DNA from: Hyphomicrobiales bacterium
GTDB lineage: Bacteria > Pseudomonadota > Alphaproteobacteria > Rhizobiales > Rhizobiaceae
Length of the DNA: 64,000 bases
Assembly: GCA_900472925.1 (NCBI GenBank)
Contig: UCJU01000014.1
Coordinates: forward strand, 62,001 to 126,000
Direction of reading: 5' to 3'
This document shows, one piece after another, positions 27,801-37,189 of this stretch; the first letter of the stretch is position 1, and each line of letters begins with the position of its first letter. The notes beneath the pieces were generated by a model. That model was not told where the DNA came from. It made no database searches and saw nothing but the letters and a program-made list of their open reading frames with translations. Position numbers and translations under genes: made by a program.

Positions 27801-30800
27801 GCCATCGCCTTGGTGTTGATCGCCGTGACCTGCGATGTCAAAAGCCCCGCAATTGTCCCGGAAGGCAGTCCGGAAATTGCGGTTGACGAGATTGCCGCCA
27901 TTGCGGCAGTGGACAACGTATTGAGATCATCCGTCCCGAAAGCCGACAGCTGCTGAGAGGTCAACGCCCCAATCTGTTTTGTCGACAGGGCAAATATCTG
28001 TCCGGTCTGCAACGCTGCAATCTGGCTAGTGGTCAGGCTCGCGACGGCGTCCGTACTCCAGTAGGCGATTTGCGCCGTCGTCAGGCTGGCAATCGTGCTT
28101 GTCGAAAGCGAACTCAACACCGCCGTGCTCAACGAGCCGATTTCTTCGGCGGTAAAGGTGGCAATTCCCTCCGCCTTGATTGCAGAGAATTGCGCAAAGC
28201 TGAGGGCCTCGACCTGTACCTTCGTCAGGGCCTTGGCCTGATCGACGCTCAATACGGCTATCTGAGCCGTCGTCAAACCGGATATTCCGTTCGTACCGAG
28301 TGCGCCGACTTGCTCCGTTTTCAATCCACTGATTTTATCAGTCCCCAGCACTGCCACTTGTTGGGCGGTGAGAGCCGAAACCTGTTTCGTCGTCAACGCA
28401 GCGATCTGATCGGAGTCCAGCACGCCTATCTGAGCAGTGCTGAGGCCCGACACCGCAGCGGCACTCAAGGCCGCGATGTTGCCGGTGGACAGCAGTGACA
28501 GCACTGCCGTCGAGATGCCGGAAATCGAAGCCGGTTTGATAGCTGCAATTTCCTTATCCGAGAATGTCGCGATATCGTTTGCGCCAAACCCTTCGAATTG
28601 TTCGCTCGTCAGCATTGCGATCTGAGTGCTGCTGAGCGCTTCAGTCTGATCCGTTGTCAAAGCTGCGATCTGCTTGCTTGACAAACCTGCGATGCCGGAT
28701 GTGCTCAACGCCGTGATCTGTCCCGGAGTAAGGGCGGCGATCTGCGACGTCGTCATGATCGAAATCTGGGTCGAGGTGAATGCCGCAATCTGCGTTGTGG
28801 AAAGAACGGCAAGCTGCGAGGGCGTCAGTGCTGTCAGCTGAAGGTCAGTCAGGTTCGTCACGGCGCTGGCGCGCATTGCTGCGATCTGGTCAGCCGAAAA
28901 CGACGCGATGCTTGTTGGAGCGAGCACCGCGATCTGCGATGAACTCAGCGCGGCGACCTGAGCGGTTGACAGCGCCTGAAGTTGTGTCGAACTCAAAATG
29001 TCGATCTGGTCCGTCGTCAAGCTTGCCACGGATGCCGTGGAAACGGCCTTGATCTTCTCTGTGGTCAGCGTCGCAACTGCTGCTGTGCTGAGGCCGGATG
29101 CGCCTTTTCCACTCAGAGCGGCCAGATCCTCGGTCGAGAACGTGGCGAGATCGTCAGTTCCAAGTGCTGCCGTCTGCGTTGACTTGAGCGCAGCGATCTG
29201 GCGCGTGGTCAGTGCATCGACCTGCGCAGTTGAAAATGCCTCGATCTGATCGGATGTCAGACCACCGACGGCACCAACACTCAAGACCATGATCTTGTCG
29301 GTCGGCAGAGCTGCGATGAACTCGGTCGACAAACCGGAAACGCCGCTGGCGCTGATAGCCTGGATGAGACTGACGGACATCGCAGCGACATCCTCGACCT
29401 TCAACCCCGAAAGTTGCGTCGAGGTTAAAGCTGAAACTTGCGACGGCGTTAGGAAGGAGATCTGCTTGGTGGAAAAATCCGATATCTGATCGGCATTCAG
29501 CCCCGATAGAGCCTTGGTGGAGAAGGCTGGTATCTGAAGCGACGTCAGCGCAGCGAAAACATCCGACGACAGGGCGGAAACCTGCGTAGAGCCTAGAATT
29601 TTGATCTGCGCGGTTGTCAGCGCTGCAACCTGCGACGCCGACAATGCCGCAATCTGATCACCGGTCAGCTTTGCGACCGAGTTGGGATTTAAGGCCGCGA
29701 CCTGTCCCACACCCAACGAGGCGATGGCGGCGGTCGACAGCCCGGAAATGGCGCGGGTGCTGAGAGCCCCAACAGCCGCGTCTTTCATCGCAGAGATATC
29801 GACAGCCTCCAGGGCCGCGACCTGCGCCGAGGTCAGCACCGACACCTGAGCCGAGGAAAGCGCTCCCAGCTGGGTTGATGTCAGGGCGTCGACCTGATCC
29901 GTCGTCAAACCCGACACCGCAGAGGTGCTGAGCGCCGCAATCTTCTCAGCGGTCAATGAAGAAACGACTTTTGTGCTGAGACCTTGTATCGCCTTTGAAC
30001 CGATGGCAGCGATATCGTCCGTCGAAAATGTTGCGATGTCCCCGCTTTCGAGCACCGCCAACTGCAAAGAGGTAAGCGCCTTCACCTGCGCCGAGGTCAA
30101 TGCTTCCAAGTGCGTGGTGGACAAGGCGCCAATCTGTGCTGTCGAAAGACCGGCGATGGCTGAAGTGCTCAGAGAAGCGATCTGTTCCGGCGTGAGCGAA
30201 CCAAGATAGTCGGTCGTCAAGGATTTGATCTGCGCGGTCTTGATGGCACTCAGCTGCTTGGGCGTCAGGGCCATCAACTGTGTGTCTTTCAACGCGCCGA
30301 ATTGATCCGAGGAAAGAACGGCAATCGCAGATGGGCTGATTGCTTTGACCTGGACCTCCGTCAATGCGGCAACAGCTGCCGTGCTCAGGCCCGCAATGCC
30401 TTTGGTGGTGATTGCCGCAATCTCGTCGGCAGTGAACGTCTGGATATCGTCTGCACCCAAAGCACCGATTTGCAGCGAGTTCAGCACTTTAATCTGGGTC
30501 GAGGTCATTGCCCCGACCTGGGCGGGGGAAAGAGCGGCGATCTGTTCCGTCGTCAGCTTGGCAATCGCGCCCGTGGCCAGCGCAGCGATCTGATCGAGCG
30601 TCAGTTCACCGATGACATCTAGTTGCAAGCCCGAGACCGCTTTGGCTGACAGGGACCCAAACGAAGTGGACGAAAACGCCACAACATCGCTCTTCGAGAT
30701 GAGCATTGCCTGAGCAGACGTCAGGGCCGCGAAGTGGGTCGATGTCAATGCCGCAGGTTGGCTGCTGATCAACGCCTTAAATTGCTCATCTGTCAGCTTG

Positions 30801-31993
30801 GAAAAGGTGCTTGCGCTGATCGAGGCGACCTGCGTGGGATCGAGTGAGCCGATGATGTCGACGCTTAAGCCCGCCGCCGCAGCGCTCGTTATCGCAGCAA
30901 TATCGGCGGTCGAAAACGTTGCTAGGTTTGTCGAGCTGAGCTTCGCGATCTGTATCGAACTCAACGCTTTGACCTGCGCGGATGTCAGAGCCTCAGCTTG
31001 CGCTGTGGAGAATGCATCGACCTGGTCTGCCGTAAGACCGCCAATGGTTCTGGTGCTCAGGGCCGCAATCTGTGTCGGGGTAAAACCGGCAATCTTATCG
31101 GTCGGCACAGCTTCGATCTGTGACGACTTGAGGGCGGAGATCTGCTTGGTGGTCAAACCCGAAAGCTGGTCGGCGGACAGGGTTGCTATCTGGGCTGTCG
31201 ACAGGCTGGCAATTGCCGCCGTGCTGAGACCGGCGATCGCGGCTGGAGACAGATCGGCTATATAGTCGACACCGAGCGCCCCGATCTGCACCGCCTTCAA
31301 GGCCGCAATCTGGGACGACGTCAAGGCGCCGACCTGGGACGATGTCAAGCTGCCGATCTGGTCAGTCGTCAACCGAGCAATAACGGCTGTGCTCAAAGCG
31401 GCAAGCTTCTCGTCGGACAAGGCGGTTAACGCAGCGGTGCTCAAGCCGGGAATGGCCGAAGCGCTGAGGGCTGCGATCTGTGTTGTTGGCAGAAAGAGGA
31501 TGGCTCCGGTTGAGAGGCCCGCTATGCCCTTACTGGAAATCGCAGCCATATCTGCCGTTGAAAACGTCATCAGGTCTTCAAAGTCGAGTGCGGCGATCTG
31601 ATCAGAACTCATCGCTCCAATCTGCGCCGGCGTCAGGGCTTCGGCCTGATCCGTCGTCAGAAATTGCAGCTGGGACGTCGTCAAAGCCGCGACCTGACCG
31701 GCGCTGAAGCCCGCAACCGAAATCTTGTTCAGGACTTCGATCTGGTCCATGGACAAGCCCACGATTGCGCTTGTCGAAATCGCACTCAGCTGTTTCGGCG
31801 ACATGGCCTCGACATCTTCCGTCTCCAGCGCCGAGATTTGGTCTGACGAAAGAACGCCGATCTGTTTTGACGATAGAACTTTGACCTGCTCTGTGGAAAG
31901 CGCTGCCATATCTTCGGAGGACAGACGTGAGACCTGCGCCGTCGAAAGTTTCGAAATCTGGCTGGCAGAGAGAGTAGGTATGATCGACGTCAT
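24818..31993 (-). CDS. giant octapeptide-repeat protein of unknown function, 2391 aa
   Basis: One uninterrupted frame in which every residue belongs to an 8-residue repeat: Ser/Thr, Ser/Thr, any, usually Gln, Ile/Val, any, Ala/Gly, Leu (for example STAQIAAL TTDQVEAL). 2391 equals 298 octads plus 7 residues, so there is no net insertion or deletion. Octads group into blocks of 10 and 7 marked by Asp-rich octads such as GTDDLATF; in the C-terminal half the unit is 17 octads (136 residues, 408 bp). It is rich in Ser, Thr, Ala, Leu and Gln and mildly acidic; I noticed no cysteine. There is no signal peptide, transmembrane helix, RTX or anchor motif. The N-terminus MTSIIPTLSASQISKL resembles the flagellin start MTSILTNTSAMSAL. 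The Ser/Thr-x-x-Gln pattern suggests short capped helices in a solenoid (inference). Location between fliF and glf/OGT suggests a motility or surface role. Function not known. Confidence 0.9.
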   Translation of the reverse strand: MTSIIPTLSASQISKLSTAQVSRLSSEDMAALSTEQVKVLSSKQIGVLSSDQISALETEDVEAMSPKQLSAISTSAIVGLSMDQIEVLNKISVAGFSAGQVAALTTSQLQFLTTDQAEALTPAQIGAMSSDQIAALDFEDLMTFSTADMAAISSKGIAGLSTGAILFLPTTQIAALSASAIPGLSTAALTALSDEKLAALSTAVIARLTTDQIGSLTSSQVGALTSSQIAALKAVQIGALGVDYIADLSPAAIAGLSTAAIASLSTAQIATLSADQLSGLTTKQISALKSSQIEAVPTDKIAGFTPTQIAALSTRTIGGLTADQVDAFSTAQAEALTSAQVKALSSIQIAKLSSTNLATFSTADIAAITSAAAAGLSVDIIGSLDPTQVASISASTFSKLTDEQFKALISSQPAALTSTHFAALTSAQAMLISKSDVVAFSSTSFGSLSAKAVSGLQLDVIGELTLDQIAALATGAIAKLTTEQIAALSPAQVGAMTSTQIKVLNSLQIGALGADDIQTFTADEIAAITTKGIAGLSTAAVAALTEVQVKAISPSAIAVLSSDQFGALKDTQLMALTPKQLSAIKTAQIKSLTTDYLGSLTPEQIASLSTSAIAGLSTAQIGALSTTHLEALTSAQVKALTSLQLAVLESGDIATFSTDDIAAIGSKAIQGLSTKVVSSLTAEKIAALSTSAVSGLTTDQVDALTSTQLGALSSAQVSVLTSAQVAALEAVDISAMKDAAVGALSTRAISGLSTAAIASLGVGQVAALNPNSVAKLTGDQIAALSASQVAALTTAQIKILGSTQVSALSSDVFAALTSLQIPAFSTKALSGLNADQISDFSTKQISFLTPSQVSALTSTQLSGLKVEDVAAMSVSLIQAISASGVSGLSTEFIAALPTDKIMVLSVGAVGGLTSDQIEAFSTAQVDALTTRQIAALKSTQTAALGTDDLATFSTEDLAALSGKGASGLSTAAVATLTTEKIKAVSTASVASLTTDQIDILSSTQLQALSTAQVAALSSSQIAVLAPTSIASFSADQIAAMRASAVTNLTDLQLTALTPSQLAVLSTTQIAAFTSTQISIMTTSQIAALTPGQITALSTSGIAGLSSKQIAALTTDQTEALSSTQIAMLTSEQFEGFGANDIATFSDKEIAAIKPASISGISTAVLSLLSTGNIAALSAAAVSGLSTAQIGVLDSDQIAALTTKQVSALTAQQVAVLGTDKISGLKTEQVGALGTNGISGLTTAQIAVLSVDQAKALTKVQVEALSFAQFSAIKAEGIATFTAEEIGSLSTAVLSSLSTSTIASLTTAQIAYWSTDAVASLTTSQIAALQTGQIFALSTKQIGALTSQQLSAFGTDDLNTLSTAAMAAISSTAISGLPSGTIAGLLTSQVTAINTKAMASLSTSQVAALTIDQVASLSTAQVSSLTSRQVTALGTAGIAAFTNYQISFLGSDGIAGLSTNQVAALTTAQAEALTTTQVAALSSLQVSALGTDDLKVFSSRDIMALSSSAVAGLSAETIAVLDPQTIASLSTASIPGLSTAQVAALTGAQIGALTTAQVSALSSKQVATLGSVGVSVLSTAQIAALSTVGVPGLSSAQIAALTTSQIEALNSTQVAVLTSSQVAGLNADDLGVFTTAELAALSSSAILGLSSSTLAGLSADRIAVLGTASVSGLSTAQIASLTTVQVGGLTTAQIASLGSKQVAALGTAGAAALTTSQIAALGTAGVVGLSAEQIAALSTSQIEALNATQVAVLTSTQVAALGADDLGAFSTAELAVLSSSAIQGLSTGTIAGLATERVASLGTGSISGLSTAQIASLTTAQLEALTTAQVAALGSKQVAALGTSGAAVLSTAQIMALNTAAIAGLSTGQVGILTTDQVEALTPAQVAAFTSTQLSALGNDDIDVLSTDDLAALPSHVIQGLSTAAIAAMSTSRIAVLSTSAVSGLTSGQIAALSTDQVEAFTSDQVAALGSRQLAAMGLDDLLTFSTADLAAISAGAIVGIPTAILASLPTETVHSLSSLGISGLSTAQVVALTVDQISVLSPTQVGAFSSQQIAALGTGDIAALSTAQIAAISAGGIAGLKSSQVMALSLEQLHKLSTAQVAALTSDAVSGLTAEELDTLSSGQIAAISSSAVSGLPTDFIAALSATELAAMGTAGLSGLTSKQVAALTTDQLDSFTTTQIAALSADGLAGLTTVGMSTFSTADIAAIASGSIRGLSTAIIAALTTGDIKVLTPGQVGALGYNQIVALSTGQVDALSTTQLNALNAIQAAALGTDDIASFSTDDIVALGTSAISGLSTSVIAVLTTGQSEALTPAQVGALTSAQVAAISKENISQFSTADIAAFSSSGVAGLSTDTLVSLSSQQIDTLLNTHMGSLTPAQVSSIISVYIAA
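24818..31993 (-). repeat. tandem 24-bp coding repeats with 408-bp higher-order period
   Basis: At DNA level the gene is an array of degenerate 24-bp units (on the plus strand each resembles GCGATCTGNGCNGTCGTCAA plus four bases). Larger near-duplicates recur about every 408 bp, clearest at roughly 26.2-27.6 kb, where segments near 26700 and 27110 correspond. This suggests growth by unequal crossing-over. Confidence 0.85.
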
Positions 31994-32118
31994 TTGCAGG
32001 CCTTGATCGCGAGTTCAATGATCGAAAACGAATTCGTCGGGGCAGAGCCGCCCCACGCTTGCTGTCCCGCAATAGAAATCAGGGCAGCATTCGACATCGA
32101 CAATCCTAGGTTTCGTTG

Positions 32119-32127
32119 CTTGCGCGA
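32119..32127 (-). promoter_or_regulatory. candidate motility-regulon box upstream of giant gene
   Basis: The coding strand reads TCGCGCAAG, within GCCTCGCGCAAGCAA, 126 bp before the giant gene's start, in a 255-bp gap after glf. It is the same 9-mer as before fliF. Confidence 0.5.
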
Positions 32128-32248
32128 GGCTTTCAGTTTGACCGATATGAAAGCCGCCATGGCTCTGCGGCCACAGCAAAACCGCCCCTCCCAGACACAG
32201 GAGGGCGCTATGACCTACTTATTTCGACGCGGTTTGACCCTAGCCGGG

Positions 32249-33427
<1,179 letters not shown>

Positions 33428-33499
33428 TTAGCGCGCCGCCGCTCCTCATTATACATATGAGGGGAGCCTGACGGGCTGAAATTGTTTGTGGCCTCTGGA

Positions 33500-35554
33500 T
33501 CAGGCTGCGGCGGCAGCGGCGCTCGTCCACAGACGGTTGTCGGACGGTATCGGAGAGTAGTCGTGCCATTCGCGCAACTTCTCGAGATAGCGCTGGCGGT
33601 AGGTCTGCTCATCGACAAATTCGAGATTTTCCAGAACGAGTTCCGCGCCGATTTCGTAGTAGACGTCCATATTCCGCAAATCGGGAACCGGCGTTTCTCC
33701 GCGCTCGGCTTCCGCCTGCATCTGCCAGAACAACTCTTCCAGACGACGCGCCAGCGCCGGAATATCACGTAGCGCACTTGTATCGCGGTTGGCCTGGATT
33801 TTGTCCCTGACCGTTTTAAGAGTTGCTGGATTTTTGGCGTAGGCGATTGCCTTGGCAACATAATCATCCGGGCCATCGCAGATCAGTTCGGGCACGCCCG
33901 TTGCAGCAACAACGCTGCTGCAAAAACGAGCCGCGAAGCTCTTTCCGGGGAACGTCAGAACCGGTAGCCCGACGGTCAGCGAATCGGCGGCGGTCGAGTG
34001 TGCCCCATAGGGGAATGTATCGAGGAACAGGTCGGCCACGGCGATGCGCGCCAGATGTTCGGCATTCTGAGCCTTTGGTGCAAAAAGAAGACGCTCGGCA
34101 TCAACGCCAGCTTCAGTCGCCAACTGCCGCAGGCGTTGATCGGCTTTCTCATTGCCGCTGAGCAGCCACAGAACGCTACCGGGCGTTGCCATCAATATCT
34201 TCATCCACTGGTCGAAGGTGCTGGCGTTGATTTTCTGCATGCCGTTGAAGCAGGCGAACACGAAAGCGTCTTTTGGCAGGCCAGCCTGCTCGCGGGTTGG
34301 CTGAGCGGCAATGATGCGTTTGCGATCGATCGGTTGATTGCAGGCAATCCGCAGCACTTTTTCCGAGTAGTAGATTTCGCTTTCCTCGGGAACGATCTGC
34401 GGATCGGCGATCATATACTGGTGGAAAGGACCGCCCATCGACCCCGGATAGCCACAGAAATTAACGACCACGGGTGCCGGACGATAGGCAAAAATCCCGG
34501 TTCTGGCATGTTTGGTGTAACCGTTGACGTCGATGAGAATGTCGATTTCATCGCTGGCAATCTGGCGCGCAGCCGCTTCATCCGAGAGCGAACCAAGTTC
34601 GTGCCAGGCATCGACCGCAGCTTTCATCCGGTTTTGCGTCGCATCGTTTGAAACCGCATCTCCGCAATAATAGGCGTGGATTTCAACACTCTTTTTGTCG
34701 TGCAACTCAAGAACTTCACGAAGCGCAAAGCCGACGGCGTGATCACGCAGGTCAGACGAAACATAGCCGACGCGCAGACGCGCACCCGTTCCGGATTTCT
34801 GCTTGACCTTGGCGCGCGGGACATTCTTGGTATCGAGACGGCCAATAAAACTCTTGCTGTACTGGTAAGCCTTGGCAAGCTGGAACATCGGGTCATCTGA
34901 ATAGCAGCCGAGTGTCAAAGGCGATATGGAATCGACCATCTGGCGCGTCGTAATATGGCTGGACGGCATGATGATCGGCCATTTGCACTGGCGCTGACGG
35001 ATCGCAGTCCAATGCTGTCCCGACTCTTTCTTTTCCGGCCTCAACTCCATCGCCTGCCAGAGCACCGCCTCGGCCTCGTCGAGCAGGCCGGCATTTTCCA
35101 TGACGCGTCCAATGTGCTGCAGCGCCATCAACCGGTATGAAAGTCGATCCGGTGTGGTTTCGGACGTGGTGTCGACAAAACTCTGCCATTGCTTGATGGC
35201 TTGAGGGGCAGCGCCACCGTCTTCATATGCCCGGCCCAGATTGATGTGAGCAGGACCGAAATTCGGATCGATCTGCAGCGCAGCGCGCAAGGCATTCATC
35301 GAACCTGAAAGATCGTTGGTCTGGCGCAACGTCACCGAATAATTGAAATAGACCATATGCAGGCCGGGGTGGCCATCATTGAAGGCCAGCCATGTCTTGT
35401 AGAGTTCCACCGCTTCGCTTCTGCGGCCCTCGGCGCTGAAACCCTCGGCGAATTTGAACAGGTCCATCAAGGCGAGACGTTGCGACTTCGCCAGTTCCAG
35501 CAGATTCGGGAAAAACGAGCTGGAAAAATCACTGTTCGTTACACTATTCATCAA
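33500..35554 (-). CDS. second OGT-like glycosyltransferase with TPR repeats (GT41 family)
   Basis: A 684-residue relative of the 19155 enzyme. Residues about 30-200 are TPR helices (NYSVTLRQTNDLSGSMNALR; DPNFGPAHINLGRAYEDGGA). The catalytic half has GYVSSDLRDHAVGFALREVL (family His), CFNGMQKINASTFDQWMKIL (donor-binding Lys), FPYGAHSTAADSLTVGLPVL (sugar-nucleotide loop, here GAHST rather than NGHTT) and FPGKSFAARFCSSVVAATGV. It heads a putative operon with glf and perhaps the giant gene. Possible acceptors are the Ser/Thr-rich giant protein or the flagellins. A second ATG one codon later is an equally good start. A box one base off consensus lies 80 bp upstream. Confidence 0.9.
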   Translation of the reverse strand: MMNSVTNSDFSSSFFPNLLELAKSQRLALMDLFKFAEGFSAEGRRSEAVELYKTWLAFNDGHPGLHMVYFNYSVTLRQTNDLSGSMNALRAALQIDPNFGPAHINLGRAYEDGGAAPQAIKQWQSFVDTTSETTPDRLSYRLMALQHIGRVMENAGLLDEAEAVLWQAMELRPEKKESGQHWTAIRQRQCKWPIIMPSSHITTRQMVDSISPLTLGCYSDDPMFQLAKAYQYSKSFIGRLDTKNVPRAKVKQKSGTGARLRVGYVSSDLRDHAVGFALREVLELHDKKSVEIHAYYCGDAVSNDATQNRMKAAVDAWHELGSLSDEAAARQIASDEIDILIDVNGYTKHARTGIFAYRPAPVVVNFCGYPGSMGGPFHQYMIADPQIVPEESEIYYSEKVLRIACNQPIDRKRIIAAQPTREQAGLPKDAFVFACFNGMQKINASTFDQWMKILMATPGSVLWLLSGNEKADQRLRQLATEAGVDAERLLFAPKAQNAEHLARIAVADLFLDTFPYGAHSTAADSLTVGLPVLTFPGKSFAARFCSSVVAATGVPELICDGPDDYVAKAIAYAKNPATLKTVRDKIQANRDTSALRDIPALARRLEELFWQMQAEAERGETPVPDLRNMDVYYEIGAELVLENLEFVDEQTYRQRYLEKLREWHDYSPIPSDNRLWTSAAAAAA

Positions 35555-35633
35555 TCACGACCCCGGAACTAGCGTGCCGAACGGCAAAGACCGCTCGCTG
35601 TTATAAACCGGTGTGCAGATTAATACTTTGAAG

Positions 35634-35642
35634 CTTGCGCGG
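35634..35642 (-). promoter_or_regulatory. near-consensus motility-regulon box upstream of OGT-like gene
   Basis: The coding strand reads CCGCGCAAG, within GCGCCGCGCAAGCTTC, 80 bp before the start; one mismatch (first T to C) from TCRCRCAAG. Confidence 0.35.
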
Positions 35643-35702
35643 CGCTTTACTTGCACAAAAATGGTGCTTCGCCGCTCATTATTAAACAAATTTCGGTTTT
35701 AT

Positions 35703-35737
35703 GCGGCCGCCGGACAACTGAAATGTTCGTCGGCCGC
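35703..35737 (-). terminator. terminator of the che operon
   Basis: Stem GCGGCCG/CGGCCGC with additional inner pairing (GACAAC/ATGTTC partly), about 30 bp after the cheT stop on the minus strand, followed by ATAAAACCGAAATTTG. Confidence 0.6.
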
Positions 35738-35767
35738 TTTCAATATCGCTGTGCTATCGAGCACGAC

Positions 35768-36151
35768 CTAGAACAGATCACAATCGCCAGATACCTTGTC
35801 CAAGGGCTGCGAATGGCCATGCCGCAAGCCGGCCCCCAGTGCTTTTTGCATCTCCGCAAGTTTGACGAGGCTGAGCGCAGTAGAAACGTCGACAGCCCAG
35901 TCCAGCGGAATGGAGCCCGTGATCGTGTCGATGAATTCAGCAAGACCGCGTGTTTTCTGAACGGCAAGGTCGATGCCCTGCAACAGCCGCATACCGTCTG
36001 TCGTCACGGCGCCATCGGTGGCCTCAAGCAATTGCGGTTCGATCCGTTCGATCAGGTAGGCCACGTCGTGGAGTTCGGAAACGACCCGCATCAAAACATT
36101 GGGAAGTGCTTCTTCGAACCCTTGAAGTTCGGCGTAGTCGACGATCTGCAT
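35768..36151 (-). CDS. cheT: chemotaxis protein CheT
   Basis: CheT is the last gene of rhizobial che operons; it is small, related in shape to CheZ/phosphatase-like helical proteins and needed for full chemotaxis in Sinorhizobium. The longer frame reaching 36445 overlaps cheD in another frame; the real start is the ATG at 36151 preceded by CGGAG, giving 127 residues beginning MQIVDYAELQGFEEALPNVL. It is almost all helical (VVSELHDVAYLIERIEPQLL; MRLLQGIDLAVQKTRGLAEF). It lies 106 bp after cheD, a wider gap than elsewhere in the operon. Confidence 0.75.
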   Translation of the reverse strand: MQIVDYAELQGFEEALPNVLMRVVSELHDVAYLIERIEPQLLEATDGAVTTDGMRLLQGIDLAVQKTRGLAEFIDTITGSIPLDWAVDVSTALSLVKLAEMQKALGAGLRHGHSQPLDKVSGDCDLF

Positions 36152-36257
36152 AAATGACTCCGTGACCGGCGCGCCGAACTGAAACTCTAAGCTGTTTTCG
36201 GTTCGATGCTGAAACAAAATGAATGAACGGCAAGGCAAATGTGCTTTTGCGCGCTGC

Positions 36258-36803
36258 TTAGAAAAACTCGATATCGTTGGCCACTGGCTTCGGAGCTGGC
36301 GCTGGACGCTTTTCCAGAGCGACCGTCGACTGCGTTTCCGCACCACTGAGAGGATGCTGGCGCGCACGGCCGGACACCGGCCAAAACTCCACCTTTCGGC
36401 CTGAATCTCCTCCGGTTGACTGCCCGAGAAGACGAATGCCTTCATCCCTTAGAAATTGCACCGCGAATGCGGCGTTCTGCTCGCCGACATTCGAGAAGCT
36501 GGCAATGGTTTTCGCCCCACCGAAAATCTTTGCCTCGAGCCGATCACGGCGTGCACCCTGCTTCAGCAGGCCGTTGATCAGCAGTTCCATGAGATGCACC
36601 CCATAACGGGTCGCATCTCCACCCCCCGTACCCCCTGTCCCCGGCAGCAGGAAATGGTTCATGCCGCCGACGCCCGCAACAGGGTCTCTGAGACATGCAG
36701 CCACGCACGAGCCGAGAATGGTCGTCAAAACCACATCCGGATCATTGGCGATTTTATATTCGCCCTGGATAATATGTACGCGCTTGGCTGCGGTTTCGAT
36801 CAT
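36258..36803 (-). CDS. cheD: chemoreceptor glutamine deamidase CheD
   Basis: CheD deamidates specific glutamines in chemoreceptors, priming them for methylation. The 181-residue protein carries the catalytic Cys in [18 protein letters not shown] and the partner His in [11 protein letters not shown], plus the conserved [20 protein letters not shown]. The C-terminal about 30 residues (Pro/Ala/Lys-rich, ending NDIEFF) form an extension. The start overlaps cheY2 by 4 bp. Confidence 0.96.
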   Translation of the reverse strand: MIETAAKRVHIIQGEYKIANDPDVVLTTILGSCVAACLRDPVAGVGGMNHFLLPGTGGTGGGDATRYGVHLMELLINGLLKQGARRDRLEAKIFGGAKTIASFSNVGEQNAAFAVQFLRDEGIRLLGQSTGGDSGRKVEFWPVSGRARQHPLSGAETQSTVALEKRPAPAPKPVANDIEFF

Positions 36804-37189
36804 TTCAAGGATCCAAATACGGCTTCGATTGCCGCCTTCATCTTGTCGATTGAGAACGGCTTGGCCAGAACGTTGTTGGCACCCAGCTGGGCGGCCTTCT
36901 GAACCAGCGCACGGTCGCCCTGTGCTGTCAGAATGATGAAAGCCGCTTTCTTGGTGGTTGGGTTCGTGCGAACCGCCTGCAAGAAGCCAAGACCATCCAT
37001 CTTGGGCATGTTGAAATCGGAGATCACGAGATGATGGGGCTGCTGCTCCATGATCTTCATGCCCTGTTCGCCATCACCGGCAGAGGTGATCTGCTTGAAG
37101 CCGAGCTGCGTCAGTGCATCACTGAGCAGCAGACGACTGGTAACCTGATCGTCAACGATCAGAACTTTGATTTTTTCTGCAAGAGACAT
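36800..37189 (-). CDS. cheY2: response regulator CheY2
   Basis: CheY2 is the motor-binding response regulator in rhizobial two-CheY systems: phosphorylated CheY2 slows the unidirectional motor. The 129-residue single receiver domain has D13/D14 in LIVDDQ, the phospho-acceptor D58 in [13 protein letters not shown], Thr in FIILTAQG and the switch Lys in LAKPFS. It lies between cheB (TAATG overlap) and cheD (4-bp overlap), the standard position for cheY2. Confidence 0.95.
   Translation of the reverse strand: MSLAEKIKVLIVDDQVTSRLLLSDALTQLGFKQITSAGDGEQGMKIMEQQPHHLVISDFNMPKMDGLGFLQAVRTNPTTKKAAFIILTAQGDRALVQKAAQLGANNVLAKPFSIDKMKAAIEAVFGSLK

Noticed and set aside
24840-31846. Many plus-strand open frames of 60-230 codons opposite the giant gene
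   Set aside because: They follow from the 24-bp periodic composition of the giant gene, which keeps stop codons out of other frames. They have odd compositions and no consistent ribosome sites.
24818-31993. TAL-effector-like DNA-binding repeats, suggested by octads of the LTPAQVGAL type
   Set aside because: TAL repeats are 33-35 residues with a variable residue pair and other domains. Here the period is 8 and no such pair exists.
24818-31993. CRISPR array or satellite DNA
   Set aside because: Repeat units have no unique spacers and lie in a continuous coding frame.
31602-32072. Minus-strand 156-codon frame overlapping the giant gene's 5' end
   Set aside because: It is a different frame of the giant gene's repeats with arginine-rich, non-periodic sequence and no start signal.
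36152-36445. Extended 225-residue version of CheT starting at 36445
   Set aside because: The extra residues overlap cheD in another frame and are unlike CheT; a good ribosome site precedes the ATG at 36151.
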